The notes: generated by a model from the letters alone, not told the origin. Counted from the stretch's first letter, positions 1-11,353 are shown. The stretch: 64,000 nt of DNA from Paraburkholderia unamae (GCF_003268775.1 NZ_QLSU01000005.1:348084-412083), one strand, 5' to 3'. Made by a program: numbers and translations.

Positions 1-293
1 GCGGGCGCGACCCACAGCGCCGAGACGAACGCGCGCCGCGCCGGCGCGTTTTCGAAGCTCGCGCCGATCAGGCCGGCAGGATGGCCCTCGGTATAAAGAA
101 TGAACGACGTACCGGTGTGCGAGACCGCATGCCGGGCCGCCGCTGCGTCGAAGACAGCGGCATCGGCGGATAGCGCGTCTTCGAGCGTGTCGCCGAATGC
201 ATAAGGCGCGTCGCGCAGCGAAGCTGTTCGAAGCTCGCGGAGCACGGCACCCTGATCGGCGGCGATACGGCGAACGGTCAGTGACGGACTCAT
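1..293 (-). CDS. GNAT family N-acetyltransferase (N-terminal part, runs off window)
   Basis: Reading the minus strand from an ATG at 293 gives 97 residues that remain open to the window edge. The N-terminus (SLTVRRIAADQGAVLRELR) is the usual strand-helix opening of GNAT acetyltransferases. It is followed by an alanine-rich helix, the strand TSFILYTEGHPAGLIGAS, and the conserved beta-4 strand FVSALWVAPA that precedes the acetyl-CoA loop. The acetyl-CoA-binding R/QxxGxG/A motif would lie beyond base 1 and cannot be checked. GNAT proteins move an acetyl group from acetyl-CoA to an amine; the substrate cannot be inferred here. It lies downstream of map on the same strand, 142 bases away, so co-transcription is possible. 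The family call is from recognition of these strands only. Confidence 0.72.
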   Translation of the reverse strand, partial: MSPSLTVRRIAADQGAVLRELRTASLRDAPYAFGDTLEDALSADAAVFDAAAARHAVSHTGTSFILYTEGHPAGLIGASFENAPARRAFVSALWVAP

Positions 294-435
294 GCAGTCG
301 TAAACCCCAATAAAGCGCTAACGCGTAGCTTTAACCGAACTGGCTTGAGAGTCAAATCCTTATTTGACAAAAACGCGCGCGCGACGCCGCGCGCAACAGC
401 CTTGACAGACGGCCCGGGAACCCGCACAACCGCGC

Positions 436-1221
436 TCACGGGGCCTCGTAGGCGCCCGTGCCGTCCGGCCAGGGGGTCAGCAGTTCGTAGCCCTCGTCGG
501 TCACGGCAACCATGTGTTCCCACTGCGCGGAAAGCGAACGGTCCTTGGTGACCACCGTCCAGCCGTCGCGCTGCACCGTGGTGCCCGCGCGGCCCGCGTT
601 GACCATCGGCTCGATCGTAAACACCATGCCCGGCTTCAGGCGCACGCCCTGCCCCGGCTGGCCGTAGTGCAGCACCTGCGGCTCCTCGTGATACACCTTG
701 CCGATGCCGTGGCCGCAATACTCGCGCACGATCGAGAAACCATCGGCCTGGGCACGCTTCTGGATGGCGTGCCCCACGTCGCCGAGCGTCGCGCCCGGCT
801 TCACCTCGCGAATGCCGGCCAGCATCGCCTCGTAGGTCGTGTCGATCAGCTGACGGCCCACCGTGCTCGGCGTGCCGACGCAGTACATGCGGCTGGTGTC
901 GCCGAAATAGCCGTCCTTGATGACGGCCACGTCGATATTGATGATGTCGCCGTCCTTGAGCACCTCGTTGCGGTTCGGAATGCCGTGGCAGACCACCGAG
1001 TTGACCGAGGTGCAGATCGTCTTCGGAAAGCCGAGGTAGCCGACATTGGCCGGCACGGCCTTGAGCGTGTTGACGATGAAATCGTTGCAGATGGCGTCGA
1101 GGTCGTCGGTGGAGACGCCAGGCTTCACGTGCTCGCCGATCATCGCGAGCACGTCGGCGGCGAGCCGGCCCGAAATGCGCAGGCGGGCGAGATCGTCGGC
1201 AGACTTGTAGGTGATAGGCAT
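436..1221 (-). CDS. map: type I methionine aminopeptidase
   Basis: This cytosolic metalloenzyme removes the initiator methionine from nascent proteins. The protein is 261 residues, the usual length of the short bacterial type I enzyme. All expected active-site residues are present at the same numbers as in the E. coli enzyme: His79 (CHGIPN), metal ligands Asp97 (INIDVAV), Asp108 (FGDTSR), His171 (CGHGIGK), Glu204 (FTIEPM) and Glu235 (QWEHMV). The start MPITYKSADDLARLR matches family N-termini. In many Burkholderiales map sits beside glnD; here an acetyltransferase follows instead. It is divergent from the glycosyltransferase-like gene at 1439, with about 217 bases of shared upstream DNA. Identification is very secure. 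Confidence 0.97.
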   Translation of the reverse strand: MPITYKSADDLARLRISGRLAADVLAMIGEHVKPGVSTDDLDAICNDFIVNTLKAVPANVGYLGFPKTICTSVNSVVCHGIPNRNEVLKDGDIINIDVAVIKDGYFGDTSRMYCVGTPSTVGRQLIDTTYEAMLAGIREVKPGATLGDVGHAIQKRAQADGFSIVREYCGHGIGKVYHEEPQVLHYGQPGQGVRLKPGMVFTIEPMVNAGRAGTTVQRDGWTVVTKDRSLSAQWEHMVAVTDEGYELLTPWPDGTGAYEAP

Positions 1222-1438
1222 CGGTGGACCGAGGTGGGCGCGGCGGCGCGCGAGCGCTTCGCCGCAAATTCAAAGGTGCGATTGTACCGGCTGTGCCGCC
1301 TTGTACCAGCGCCGTGGCTTTGGCGGCGCGGCAGTCCTCCGCCGCTGCGCGCGGAATTTTCAGATATCTCCGATTGTTCGAGCACAAGCCGCCGTCAAGA
1401 ATGGGAAATATCTTACATCGCAAGCTGCCAATCCGATC

Positions 1439-2230
1439 ATGACCTCAAGTAATCCCTCCGCCGCCGCAACGAATGCGGCGCTCAACCTCCTGATTGCGCT
1501 ACCCACGTACGACAACTCGGTGCACTTCGACTTCGCCATGGCGCTCGCGCGGCTGATGGAAACGCTCAAGGAGCGCGGCATCCGCTACGAGTACATTCAT
1601 ACGGCCTCGTCGCACATCATCCGCGCGCGCAATTTTTTCGCGAATTATTTCTTGAGCCATCCTGAGTTCACGCATCTCCTCTTTCTCGACACGGACATGG
1701 ACTTCTCGCGCGAAGCGATCGAGCGCCTCATCGCCGGCGACAAGCCCGTGGCGGGCGTCGCCTGCCCGTACCGTTATTTCGACCGGGAAAAGCAGATCAC
1801 GAGCGCCGACGTGGGGCTCACGCTGCGCGAATGGCAGGAGAAAACGGTGGACTACAACACGGCGATTCTGGCCAATGAAGCGGGCGGCAGCGTCGTATCC
1901 GGCGGCTGGGCGGAAGTGAGCCACATCGGCACGGGCATTTTCCTCGTGCGCCGCGACGCGCTGGAGGCCATCCTGCCGCACACCGAGCTCTACCGCCCGC
2001 CGGCCCAGTACGCAGGCTATCTGCCGGACGGCAAGTTCTACGCGTTCTTCGACACGGTCGGTGAAAAGGGCGTGTATCTGTCGGAGGATCTGTCGTTCTG
2101 CCGGCGCGTGCGCGCGGCGGGCAAGTCGGTGTGGGCGCTCGTCGACGAGAAGATCGTGCATCACGGCGGATCGTCGATCTCGGGCACGTACCTGCGCGCG
2201 CTGGAAATGCGCGGACACATGCGCAAGTGA
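1439..2230 (+). CDS. glycosyltransferase family 2-like (GT-A fold) protein
   Basis: The 263-residue protein starts at the ATG giving MTSSNPSAAATN. The open frame extends further upstream, but that part is shadow sequence over the map promoter. It opens with a GT-A-like strand (LNLLIALPTYDNSVHFDF) and a helix, then HLLFLDTDMDFSREAIERL, in which DTDMD is a DxD-type nucleotide-sugar and metal site near residue 87. Later VSGGWAEVSHIGTGIFLVRR and a C-terminal acidic loop (YLSEDLSFCRRVRAAG) resemble acceptor and catalytic regions of family 2 enzymes. There are no signal peptide or membrane segments, so it is probably cytosolic. The sugar donor and acceptor are unknown, and no polysaccharide genes adjoin it. 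A strong terminator follows. Confidence 0.75.
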   Translation: MTSSNPSAAATNAALNLLIALPTYDNSVHFDFAMALARLMETLKERGIRYEYIHTASSHIIRARNFFANYFLSHPEFTHLLFLDTDMDFSREAIERLIAGDKPVAGVACPYRYFDREKQITSADVGLTLREWQEKTVDYNTAILANEAGGSVVSGGWAEVSHIGTGIFLVRRDALEAILPHTELYRPPAQYAGYLPDGKFYAFFDTVGEKGVYLSEDLSFCRRVRAAGKSVWALVDEKIVHHGGSSISGTYLRALEMRGHMRK

Positions 2231-2284
2231 GGGCAAGTGAACGTGCGCTGCGGCATGCGAGCCGTGCCGGAGCGCCGAAAAGCA

Positions 2285-2319
2285 AAAACCCCCGCAGCGG
2301 TTAAGCATGCGGGGGTTTT
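2285..2319. terminator. bidirectional intrinsic terminator between the glycosyltransferase gene and tRNA-Ser
   Basis: A 12-bp perfect stem (AAAACCCCCGCA pairing with TGCGGGGGTTTT) with an 11-base loop has a T run on each strand. It can end both the plus-strand glycosyltransferase transcript and the minus-strand tRNA-Ser transcript. Confidence 0.92.
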
Positions 2320-2326
2320 CTGAATT

Positions 2327-2417
<91 letters not shown>

Positions 2418-2473
2418 GGGCTACTGCATTTTTACTGCTTCTCCGGTCTTGGTCGGCGACCAGAGAAGCGGAG

Positions 2474-2501
2474 ATTATAGAACATATTTTGCGTTACGCA
2501 A
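2474..2501 (-). promoter_or_regulatory. sigma70 promoter of tRNA-Ser
   Basis: On the minus strand TTGCGT (2501-2496) and a perfect TATAAT (2479-2474) are 16 bases apart. The start point would fall about 50 bases before the tRNA. The -35 hexamer is half of a 13-bp palindrome, TTGCGTTACGCAA (2489-2501). Confidence 0.8.
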
Positions 2502-2563
2502 GCCCTTTTTTAAAAAATTTCGAGGGCAAGCGCATCACATGTTCCGCGCCGTGCAGCGCTGTT

Positions 2564-3943
<1,380 letters not shown>

Positions 3944-3953
3944 TTACGTCGAT

Positions 3954-5285
3954 TCAGCCCTTGCGCTTTCTCTCGCGGATTTCTTCCCGGTGGTCTTCGC
4001 GCCACCGCGCGTCGAGGTCGGCCAGACGCGCGAGCTTTTCGCCGATCTTGCCTTCGAGTCCGCGCGGCGTGGGCTGATACCAGCGCGGCTCGCGCATGCC
4101 GTCGGGCAAATACGTTTCGCCGGCCGCATACGCGTCGGGTTCGTCGTGCGCGTAGCGGTATTCGTGGCCGTAGCCCAGTTCCTTCATGAGCTTGGTGGGC
4201 GCGTTGCGCAGATGGATGGGCACCGCGCGCGACTGGTCCTTGCTCACGAAGCGCCGCGCCTCGTTATAGGCGTTGTAGCCCGCGTTCGATTTGGGGGCCA
4301 CGGCGAGATAGATCACGGCCTGCGCGAGCGCGAGTTCGCCTTCGGGCGACCCCAGGCGCTCGTAGGTCTCGGCGGCGTCGAGCGTGATGCGCCCGGCGCG
4401 CGGGTCGGCCAGACCGATGTCCTCCCACGCCATGCGCACGATGCGCCGCGCGAGATAACGCGGGTCGGCGCCGCCGTCGAGCATGCGGCAGAACCAGTAG
4501 AGCGCGCCGTCCGGGTTGCTGCCGCGCACCGACTTGTGCAGCGCGCTGATCTGGTCGTAGAACGCGTCGCCGCCCTTGTCGAAGCGCCGCAGGTTTTCGG
4601 CGAGCGCGCTGCCGAGCAGTTCGCCGTCGATCTCGGTCTTCTTCTGCTGTGCGGCCGCGCGCGCGACGATTTCGAGGTTGTTCAGGAGCTTGCGGCCGTC
4701 GCCGTCGGCGGAACCGATCAGCGCCTTCTTCGCTTCGTCCGTGAACGTGAGGCCGCCCAGTTCCGCGCTCGCGCGGGCCAGCAGTTCGCCCTGCTCCTCC
4801 TCGTCGAGGCTCTTGAGCACGTACACCGCCGCGCGAGAGAGCAATGCGCTGTTCACCTCGAACGACGGATTCTCCGTGGTCGCGCCGATGAACACGAAGA
4901 GGCCCGACTCCACGTGCGGCAGGAAGGCGTCCTGCTGGCTCTTGTTGAAGCGATGGACTTCGTCGACGAACACGAGCGTCTGGTGCCCGCGCGCGCGATG
5001 CAGTTGCGCCTGCTCCACGGCCTCGCGGATATCCTTCACGCCCGAGAGCACCGCCGAGAGCGCGATGAATTCGGCGTGGAACGCGTCGGCCATGAGGCGC
5101 GCGAGCGTGGTCTTGCCCACGCCCGGCGGGCCCCAGAGAATCATCGAATGCGCTTCGCCCGACTCGAACGCGACGCGCAGCGGCTTGTTGGGCCCGAGCA
5201 GATGCTTCTGGCCGATGACCTCGTCGATGGAGCGCGGGCGCAGCCGTTCGGCGAGGGGGACGTTGGCACGGGTTTCTTCAAACAT
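3954..5285 (-). CDS. rarA: replication-associated recombination protein A (AAA+ ATPase)
   Basis: RarA (MgsA, related to eukaryotic WRNIP1) is a clamp-loader-like AAA+ ATPase acting at stalled replication forks. The protein is 443 residues from MFEETRANVPLAERLRPR; the extra 50 upstream codons are not family-like. Walker A is GPPGVGKTT (about residues 52-60), Walker B is LVFVDEVHRF, and sensor 1 is FIGATTENPSFEVN. A typical RarA C-terminal tetramerisation domain follows (MLDGGADPRYLARRIVRMA). It is usually near serS or lolA/ftsK in proteobacteria, as here. The gene lies 97 bases upstream of serS on the same strand and is probably cotranscribed with it. The last residues are highly basic (REERKRKG-like). 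Confidence 0.96.
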   Translation of the reverse strand: MFEETRANVPLAERLRPRSIDEVIGQKHLLGPNKPLRVAFESGEAHSMILWGPPGVGKTTLARLMADAFHAEFIALSAVLSGVKDIREAVEQAQLHRARGHQTLVFVDEVHRFNKSQQDAFLPHVESGLFVFIGATTENPSFEVNSALLSRAAVYVLKSLDEEEQGELLARASAELGGLTFTDEAKKALIGSADGDGRKLLNNLEIVARAAAQQKKTEIDGELLGSALAENLRRFDKGGDAFYDQISALHKSVRGSNPDGALYWFCRMLDGGADPRYLARRIVRMAWEDIGLADPRAGRITLDAAETYERLGSPEGELALAQAVIYLAVAPKSNAGYNAYNEARRFVSKDQSRAVPIHLRNAPTKLMKELGYGHEYRYAHDEPDAYAAGETYLPDGMREPRWYQPTPRGLEGKIGEKLARLADLDARWREDHREEIRERKRKG

Positions 5286-5489
5286 GACGTTTTCGCGATA
5301 ATGACGGCTTTCCGGCAGGCCAAGCGCTTGCGGCGAATTCGGGGACACAGTCCCGTCGCCGCAAAGCAGCCTGCCGCACCGGATGCAGTCGTGCATTATG
5401 ACAGCGTGCGCCGCGGCGCGAGACGCGGGCTCCATCGCTCAGGCTGACGGAACCGGATAAAACAGACAAAACCCAGGGAAGCGTTCCAC

Positions 5490-6806
5490 ATGACTCAAGA
5501 TTCGCACGCCGGCGATGCCGGCTCCACCTACGCGCCGAACGTGCCCGTGCCCGACGCGCGCCGCCAGTTCCGCACCGGCGACGCCTTCGCGCTGTGGTTC
5601 TCGCTCGGCATCGGCCTGCTGGTCGCGCAGGCGGGCGCGCTGCTCGTGCCCGGCCTCTCGCTGCCGCACGCGCTCACGGCCATCGCGCTCGGCAGCGTGA
5701 TCGGCGTCGTGCTGCTCGCGCTCGCGGGCGTGATCGGCACGGACACGGGACTCGCGGCCATGTCGTCGCTGCGCCCCACGCTCGGCATTCGCGGCGCGTC
5801 GGTTCCGGCCGTCATCAACATGGTGCAGCTCGTGGGCTGGGGCTCGTTCGAGATCATCGTGATGCGCGACTCCGCCGACGCGCTCGCCAAACAAGCCTTC
5901 AATCTGTCGATGCCGCTCGTCTGGACCGTGATCTTCGGCCTTCTGGCGACACTGCTTGCCATCAGCGGCCCGCTCTCGTTCGTGCGGCGCTTCCTGCGCA
6001 CGTGGGGCATCTGGCTGCTGCTCGCAGGCGCGGCCTGGCTCACGTGGAGCCTGCTCGTGAAGCACGATCTTGGCGCGCTGATGCGCCGCCCCGGCACGGG
6101 CGAAATGCCGTTTGGCAGCGCCATCGACCTCGTGGTGGCCATGCCGCTCTCGTGGCTGCCGCTCATCGCCGACTACACGCGCTTCGGCCGCAAAGCGGGC
6201 GAAACCTTCCGTGGCACGCTGTTCGGCTACGGTATCGCGAACCTGTGGTTCTATGCGCTCGGCGCGATTTACGTCCTCGCGGCAGGCGGCGGCGACGCGC
6301 TGCTCACCACGGCGCTCGCCCAGGCCGGCGGTGGCCTCGCGCTGCTGCTCGTGCTGATCGACGAAATCGACAACGCCTTCGCCGATATCCACTCGGCCGC
6401 CGTTTCGACCGGCACGTTCTGGACGCGTGCGAGCGTCCCCTGGCTCTCGGCCGCGTTCGGCGCGCTGTGCACGCTGATCGGTCTGATCGTGCCGATGGCG
6501 AAGTACGAGAACTTCCTGCTTTTCATCGGCTCGGTGTTCGCGCCGCTCTTCGGCGTCGTGCTCGCCGATCACTTCATCGTGCGCCGCCGCCGCATCGACG
6601 CGCAGGCGCTGGCCGATCTGAACGGCGCGTATGGCTATTCGGGCGGCTGGCACGTGAGCGCGTTCATCGCATGGGCGCTCGGCATCGGCGCGTATCATGC
6701 GCTCAACCAGTGGCTGCCGAATCTCGGCGCGACGCTGCCCGCGCTCGTGGTCGGCGCGCTGTGCTATCTCGTGCTCACGGGTCGTCGGCGCGCGGCTTAC
6801 GCCTGA
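5490..6806 (+). CDS. NCS1 family cytosine/purine/thiamine-precursor permease (CodB/CytX-like)
   Basis: The 438-residue integral membrane protein has about twelve hydrophobic segments (for example ALWFSLGIGLLVAQAGALLV and LALLLVLIDEIDNAFADIHS). The substrate-region signature VINMVQLVGWGSFEIIVMRD resembles NCS1 carriers that import cytosine, hydroxymethylpyrimidine or allantoin by cation symport. C-terminal segments LFGVVLADHFIVRRRRID also fit the family. AGGGAAG lies about eight bases upstream of the ATG. It is divergent from rarA and convergent with bioB. The substrate cannot be fixed from sequence; no thiamine or pyrimidine genes adjoin it and no convincing TPP riboswitch precedes it. Confidence 0.85.
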   Translation: MTQDSHAGDAGSTYAPNVPVPDARRQFRTGDAFALWFSLGIGLLVAQAGALLVPGLSLPHALTAIALGSVIGVVLLALAGVIGTDTGLAAMSSLRPTLGIRGASVPAVINMVQLVGWGSFEIIVMRDSADALAKQAFNLSMPLVWTVIFGLLATLLAISGPLSFVRRFLRTWGIWLLLAGAAWLTWSLLVKHDLGALMRRPGTGEMPFGSAIDLVVAMPLSWLPLIADYTRFGRKAGETFRGTLFGYGIANLWFYALGAIYVLAAGGGDALLTTALAQAGGGLALLLVLIDEIDNAFADIHSAAVSTGTFWTRASVPWLSAAFGALCTLIGLIVPMAKYENFLLFIGSVFAPLFGVVLADHFIVRRRRIDAQALADLNGAYGYSGGWHVSAFIAWALGIGAYHALNQWLPNLGATLPALVVGALCYLVLTGRRRAAYA

Positions 6807-6831
6807 GGCGCTGGACTTCGATTGCGCCATA

Positions 6832-6860
6832 AAAAAACGCCACGAATCGTGGCGTTTTTT
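6832..6860. terminator. bidirectional terminator between the permease gene and bioB
   Basis: A perfect stem ACGCCACGA/TCGTGGCGT is flanked by A and T runs on either side. It lies between two convergent genes and can serve both. Confidence 0.92.
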
Positions 6861-6882
6861 CTTTCTGGCGACGTGTCAGGCG

Positions 6883-7983
6883 TCACTCGCAATGGCCGCA
6901 GCCGCCATGATGCGCGTGATGCTCGTGATGCTCGTGATGCGCGTGATGCGCGTGGTCATCGGCAGGCAGATGCTGCGCGGCCTGCGCGCTGATGCCCAGA
7001 CGCTGCAACAGCTTGCGGTCGGCTTCCGCCTGCGGATTGCTCGTGGTGAGCAACTGGTCGCCGTAGAAAATCGAGTTCGCGCCCGCCATGAAGCACAACG
7101 CCTGAAGCGCGTCGTCCATCTGCTCGCGGCCGGCCGAGAGGCGCACCATCGCCTTGGGCATCGTGATGCGGGCCACCGCGATCGTGCGCACGAACTCGAA
7201 CGGGTCGATCGGCTCGGTGCCTTCGAGCGGCGTGCCGCTCACCTGCACGAGATTGTTGATGGGCACCGACTCCGGGTACGGCTCCATGTTCGCCAACTGC
7301 GCGATCAGGCCCGCGCGCTCGCGGCGCGATTCGCCCATGCCGACGATGCCGCCGCAGCACACGTTGATGCCCGCGTCGCGCACGCGCTCGAGCGTCTCGA
7401 GGCGGTCGTCGTAGGTGCGCGTCGAAATGATCTTGCCGTAGAACTCGGGCGACGTGTCGAGGTTGTGGTTGTAGTAGTCGAGGCCGGCTTCAGCGAGCGC
7501 CTTCGCCTGGTGGTCTTCGAGCATGCCAAGCGTCACGCAGGTCTCCAGACCCATCGCTTTCACGCCGCGAATCATGTCCTTGATCGGCTCGAGGTGGCGA
7601 TCCTTCGGATTGCGCCATGCCGCGCCCATGCAAAAGCGCGTCGCGCCGTTGGCCTTGGCCGCGCGCGCCGCGTCCAGCACGGCGCCGACTTCCATCAGCT
7701 TGCCAGCCTCCAGTTCCGTGTCGTGATGCGACGACTGCGGGCAGTACGCGCAGTCTTCCTCGCAGCCGCCGGTCTTGATCGAGAGCAGCGTGGAAAGCTG
7801 CACCGCGTTCGCGTCGAAATGCTCGCGATGCACCTGTTGCGCGCGGAACATCAGATCGTTGAACGGCAGCTCGTAGAGCGCGGCGACGTCGGCGACGCGC
7901 CAGCGTGCGTTCGCTTCTGCTGCGGCTTGCGCGCTCGGCGCGGTTTGCTTGAGCGCGGTGAGGTCGATGTGGGTTTGCGTCAT
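6883..7983 (-). CDS. bioB: biotin synthase with a histidine-rich C-terminal tail
   Basis: This radical SAM enzyme inserts sulfur into dethiobiotin to make biotin, the last step of the pathway. The protein is 366 residues. The radical SAM cluster motif is C74-EED-C78-AY-C81, and [17 protein letters not shown] is classic. The [2Fe-2S] ligands are present in [17 protein letters not shown] and [13 protein letters not shown], with the fourth ligand Arg in MVRLSAGR. The family core ends around residue 335. After it comes an unusual tail of about 29 residues, mostly His with Ala/Glu spacers and ending GGCGHCE, encoded by a 9-base tandem repeat. It is the last gene of the bioAFDB operon, 61 bases after bioD. 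Confidence 0.97.
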   Translation of the reverse strand: MTQTHIDLTALKQTAPSAQAAAEANARWRVADVAALYELPFNDLMFRAQQVHREHFDANAVQLSTLLSIKTGGCEEDCAYCPQSSHHDTELEAGKLMEVGAVLDAARAAKANGATRFCMGAAWRNPKDRHLEPIKDMIRGVKAMGLETCVTLGMLEDHQAKALAEAGLDYYNHNLDTSPEFYGKIISTRTYDDRLETLERVRDAGINVCCGGIVGMGESRRERAGLIAQLANMEPYPESVPINNLVQVSGTPLEGTEPIDPFEFVRTIAVARITMPKAMVRLSAGREQMDDALQALCFMAGANSIFYGDQLLTTSNPQAEADRKLLQRLGISAQAAQHLPADDHAHHAHHEHHEHHAHHGGCGHCE

Positions 7984-8044
7984 GGTGTCGTGGTCCTTCT
8001 TTATGACTGGGCGCTCAGTGCCATTCGTACACTAAGCGCGTACA

Positions 8045-8758
8045 TTAAGCGGCGCGCACGCGCAGGCGTGCGAGCAACGTGTCGATGTTCAGGTGTCCTG
8101 CCGCATCGTCGGCGCTCGCGCCGCGCATGTGCGGCACGACGCCGATGAGCGGCGCGCCGTACTGGGCGGCGAGGCGCTCGCGCAACGCGTCGATGTTTTC
8201 CTCGGGGAACGTCATGGCCGGATCGATGCGGTTCGCGACCCAGCCCGCGAGCGTCAAGCCGCGCGCGGCGATCGCCTCGGCGGTGAGCAGCGCGTGGCTG
8301 ATGCAGCCAAGCCGCATGCCCACCACGAGCACCACGGGCAAGCCGAGCGCGACGGCGAGATCGGCGGTGTCTTCGGTCGCCGTGAGCGGCACGCGAAACC
8401 CGCCCACGCCTTCCACGACAACCGCGTCCGCGCGCTCGCACGCCTGCGCGTGAGCGCTGACGATGCGCGCCATGTCGAGCGTCACGCCTTCCAGTGCCGC
8501 GGCGATATGCGGCGCGGCGGGCTCCTTTAGCAGAAAGGGCGTGCGCATCTCCGGCGGCAACAGCACGCTCGCGGCGGCGTCGAGTTGATCGGCGTCCTCG
8601 TTGTGCCAGACGCCGTCACGCTCGTACGCGCCCGCGGCGATGGGCTTGAGCGCCGTGGCGCGCAGCCCCGCATGCGTGAGGCCGCGCAACAAGGCCGCGC
8701 TCACAAAGGTCTTGCCGATCTCGGTATCGGTGCCGGTGACGAACAGCGAAACCGTCAT
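8045..8758 (-). CDS. bioD: ATP-dependent dethiobiotin synthetase
   Basis: BioD carboxylates and closes the ureido ring of 7,8-diaminopelargonic acid to give dethiobiotin. It is 237 residues. The P-loop GTDTEIGKT is at residues 9-17, followed by the substrate helix and the motif [13 protein letters not shown] that carries the catalytic and phosphate-binding residues of the family. [22 protein letters not shown] is also typical. The start codon overlaps the bioF stop by four bases (ATGA), showing translational coupling in the bioA-bioF-bioD-bioB operon. Confidence 0.97.
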   Translation of the reverse strand: MTVSLFVTGTDTEIGKTFVSAALLRGLTHAGLRATALKPIAAGAYERDGVWHNEDADQLDAAASVLLPPEMRTPFLLKEPAAPHIAAALEGVTLDMARIVSAHAQACERADAVVVEGVGGFRVPLTATEDTADLAVALGLPVVLVVGMRLGCISHALLTAEAIAARGLTLAGWVANRIDPAMTFPEENIDALRERLAAQYGAPLIGVVPHMRGASADDAAGHLNIDTLLARLRVRAA

Positions 8759-9972
8759 ACCGCAAGCTCCCGCGCGTTTGTGCGTGCCTTGAGCGCATCA
8801 AGGCTCGCGCGTTGCAGCGAAGCGTTCAGGCGGTCGAGATCCGCATCCGAATGCGCGGCCGAGAGCGAAATGCGCAGGCGCGAGGTGCCCTCGGGCACGG
8901 TCGGCGGCCGGATCGCGGGAACCCAGAGGCCGTCGCGTTCGAGCGTGGCCTGGAGAGCGAGTGTCGCCTCGTTGGCGCCGATCACGAGCGGCTGCACGGC
9001 CGTATGTGAATCCACCGGCTGCCAGCAAGTATCGTTGAGCAGCGAGCGCGTGCGAGCGATGAGATGCTTCAGATGCGCGCGCCGTGCATCGCCCTCCTCG
9101 CCTTCGATCAGACGCAGGCTCGCGGACACCGCGTGCGCCACCGCCGGCGACGAAGCCGTCGTGAAGATATACGGCCGCGCGCGCTGCACGAGCCATTCGA
9201 TCACGGTGCCGTGCGCGCAGACGAACGCGCCCGACACGCCCGCCGCCTTGCCGAGCGTGCCGACCATCACGAGATGCTCCGAGCGCAGCGCGGCTTGCGC
9301 CAGCGCGCCGCGACCTTGCGGGCCGAGCACGCCGAAGCCGTGCGCGTCGTCCACCACGAGCCATGCGCCATGCTGTTCCGCCAGCTCGACGAGGCGCGCG
9401 AGCGGCGCGACATCGCCGTCCATGCTGAACACGGTGTCGCTCACGATCACTTTCGCGCTGGCATCCGAGGCTTCGAGCATCGCGGCGAGCGCCGCCATGT
9501 CGGCGTGCGGATAGATCGCGATCTCGGCGCGCGAGAGCCTCGCGCCGTCGATCAGCGAAGCGTGGTTGAGCGCGTCGGAGAAGATCGTCGTGCCGCGGCC
9601 CGCGAGCGCCGTGAGCACGGCGAGATTCGCCATGTAGCCGGTGCTGAAGTACAGCGCGCGCGGCGCGTCGATAAAGGTGCCCGCGAACGCCGCGAGATCG
9701 TCTTCGAGCTGCGCGTGCGCGCGCGAGTGGCCGCCCAGCAGATGCGAGCCGCCGCTGCCCGCACCGTAGCGCTGGGCGCCTTCGGCAATGGCCGCGGCCA
9801 GTTGCGGATGCGCGGCGAGACCGAGATAGTCGTTACTCGCGAAGCCGATGGTCGCGCGGCCGTCCACCTGCATATGGGCGCTGCAAGGCGTGTCGGCGGT
9901 GCGGCGGCGGCGGCGCAGGCCGCGCGCGTCGATCTCGCGCAGGCCTTGTTCGAGGGTGTGGAGCAATGTCAT
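8755..9972 (-). CDS. bioF: 8-amino-7-oxononanoate synthase
   Basis: This PLP-dependent enzyme condenses pimeloyl-ACP (or -CoA) with L-alanine, the first committed ring-assembly step of biotin synthesis. It has 405 residues from the ATG giving [15 protein letters not shown]. The frame stays open upstream through bioA, but that part is shadow. The Schiff-base lysine is Lys242 in [13 protein letters not shown]. The cofactor-binding DDAHGFG (Asp208, His211) and substrate motifs [13 protein letters not shown] and [10 protein letters not shown] are intact. It starts one base after the bioA stop and overlaps bioD by four bases, so the three genes are tightly coupled. Confidence 0.97.
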   Translation of the reverse strand: MTLLHTLEQGLREIDARGLRRRRRTADTPCSAHMQVDGRATIGFASNDYLGLAAHPQLAAAIAEGAQRYGAGSGGSHLLGGHSRAHAQLEDDLAAFAGTFIDAPRALYFSTGYMANLAVLTALAGRGTTIFSDALNHASLIDGARLSRAEIAIYPHADMAALAAMLEASDASAKVIVSDTVFSMDGDVAPLARLVELAEQHGAWLVVDDAHGFGVLGPQGRGALAQAALRSEHLVMVGTLGKAAGVSGAFVCAHGTVIEWLVQRARPYIFTTASSPAVAHAVSASLRLIEGEEGDARRAHLKHLIARTRSLLNDTCWQPVDSHTAVQPLVIGANEATLALQATLERDGLWVPAIRPPTVPEGTSRLRISLSAAHSDADLDRLNASLQRASLDALKARTNARELAV

Positions 9973-9973
9973 A

Positions 9974-11353
9974 TCAGAGGTCCTCCGCGACGGTGGCGTC
10001 GAACGTCTCGCGCGTGCGGGTTGCGAGGAACGCCTGTGTTTCGTTGTCCAGAATATAAGGCGGCATGACGTAGACCGTCGTGCCAATCGGGCGCAGCAGC
10101 AGTTCGCGCTGCAACGCGTTTTCGAAGAAGCGGCGTGAAAACGTGGCCGCGCGCTGCGGGTCCGCGAGCGCGACATCGAACGCGAGAATCGTGCCGCACT
10201 GGCGCAGGTTGTGCACGAGCGGGTGCGCCGCGAACGGCTCGAACAGCGCACGCAGTTGCGCCGACTTGCGCGTGTTCGCAGCGAGCACGTCGTCGCGCTC
10301 GAACAGATCGAGCGTGGCGAGCGCCGCTCGGCACGCGAGCGGATTGCCCGTGTACGAATGCGAATGCAAAAAGCCGCGCGTCGTATCGTCGTCGTAGAAC
10401 GATTCGTAGATGGCGTCGCGCGAGAGCACGATCGAAAGCGGCAGATAGCCGCCGCTAATCCCCTTCGAAAGCGTGAGCAGATCGGGCCACACGCCCGCCT
10501 GCTCGCAGGCGAAGAACGTGCCGGTGCGCCCGCAGCCCACGGCGATTTCATCGGCGATCAAGTGCACGCGGTGGCGGTCGCACAGCGCGCGCAGGCCCTT
10601 GAGATACGCGGGATCGTGCATGGCCATGCCGGCCGCGCACTGCACGAGCGGCTCGACGATCAGCGCGGCGATGCGGCCTTCGCGCTCGAGGAAAAGGCGC
10701 TCGACATCGGCGAGCGCACGGCCCGCGACATCCGCCGCCGTTTCGCCGGACTGCGCCGCGCGTGCGTCGGGCGACGCGACCACATGCGCGTGGTGCAGCA
10801 GCGGATCGTAGGCGTCGCGGAACAGCTTCACGTCGGTCACGCCGAGCGCGCCGATGGTCTCGCCGTGATAGCTGTTGGCAAGACAGACGAATTCGCGCTT
10901 GTCGTTCTCGCCACGATTGCGCCACGAATGAAAGCTCATCTTCAGCGCGATTTCAACGGCCGATGCGCCATCGGACGCGAAAAACGCATGGCCGAGCACG
11001 CCACCCGTCAGCGCCGAAAGACGCTCGGCAAGCTCCACCGCGGGCTCGTGCGTGCAGCCCGCGAGCATCACGTGCTCCAGCGTGTCGAGCTGCGCCTTGA
11101 GCGCGGCATTGATCGAAGGATTGGCGTGGCCGAAGAGGTTCACCCACCACGAACTGATCGCGTCCAGATAACGGCGATCCTCGCGGTCATGAAGCCACGG
11201 CCCGTCGCCGCGCGCGACCGCCACGAGCGACAAACGCTCGTGGTGCTTCATCTGGGTGCAGGGATGCCACACGGCGCGCAGGCTGCGCGCGACCCAATCG
11301 GTCGCGGCGTGCGCGGCGCGCTCCTCGCGGGCAAGGTTCGATTGCGAATTCAA
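9974..11353 (-). CDS. bioA: adenosylmethionine-8-amino-7-oxononanoate aminotransferase
   Basis: BioA makes 7,8-diaminopelargonic acid using S-adenosylmethionine as amino donor, with PLP as cofactor. It is 459 residues. Recognisable parts are [24 protein letters not shown] (substrate aromatic residues), [36 protein letters not shown], and the PLP lysine Lys297 in [16 protein letters not shown]. It is the promoter-proximal gene of bioAFDB. The upstream 440 bases hold the promoter, but I found no convincing BirA- or BioR-type operator by eye. Confidence 0.97.
   Translation of the reverse strand: MNSQSNLAREERAAHAATDWVARSLRAVWHPCTQMKHHERLSLVAVARGDGPWLHDREDRRYLDAISSWWVNLFGHANPSINAALKAQLDTLEHVMLAGCTHEPAVELAERLSALTGGVLGHAFFASDGASAVEIALKMSFHSWRNRGENDKREFVCLANSYHGETIGALGVTDVKLFRDAYDPLLHHAHVVASPDARAAQSGETAADVAGRALADVERLFLEREGRIAALIVEPLVQCAAGMAMHDPAYLKGLRALCDRHRVHLIADEIAVGCGRTGTFFACEQAGVWPDLLTLSKGISGGYLPLSIVLSRDAIYESFYDDDTTRGFLHSHSYTGNPLACRAALATLDLFERDDVLAANTRKSAQLRALFEPFAAHPLVHNLRQCGTILAFDVALADPQRAATFSRRFFENALQRELLLRPIGTTVYVMPPYILDNETQAFLATRTRETFDATVAEDL

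Noticed and set aside
290..1423. Long minus-strand and plus-strand frames across the map region
   Set aside because: They are shadows of map in other frames, Arg/His-rich without any family motif.
5330..5489. Resemblance to the 3' half of a TPP riboswitch before the NCS1 permease
   Set aside because: GGATAAAACAG...AGGGAAGC looks a little like the thi-box end, but the invariant CUGAGA and UGAUCUGG parts are missing.
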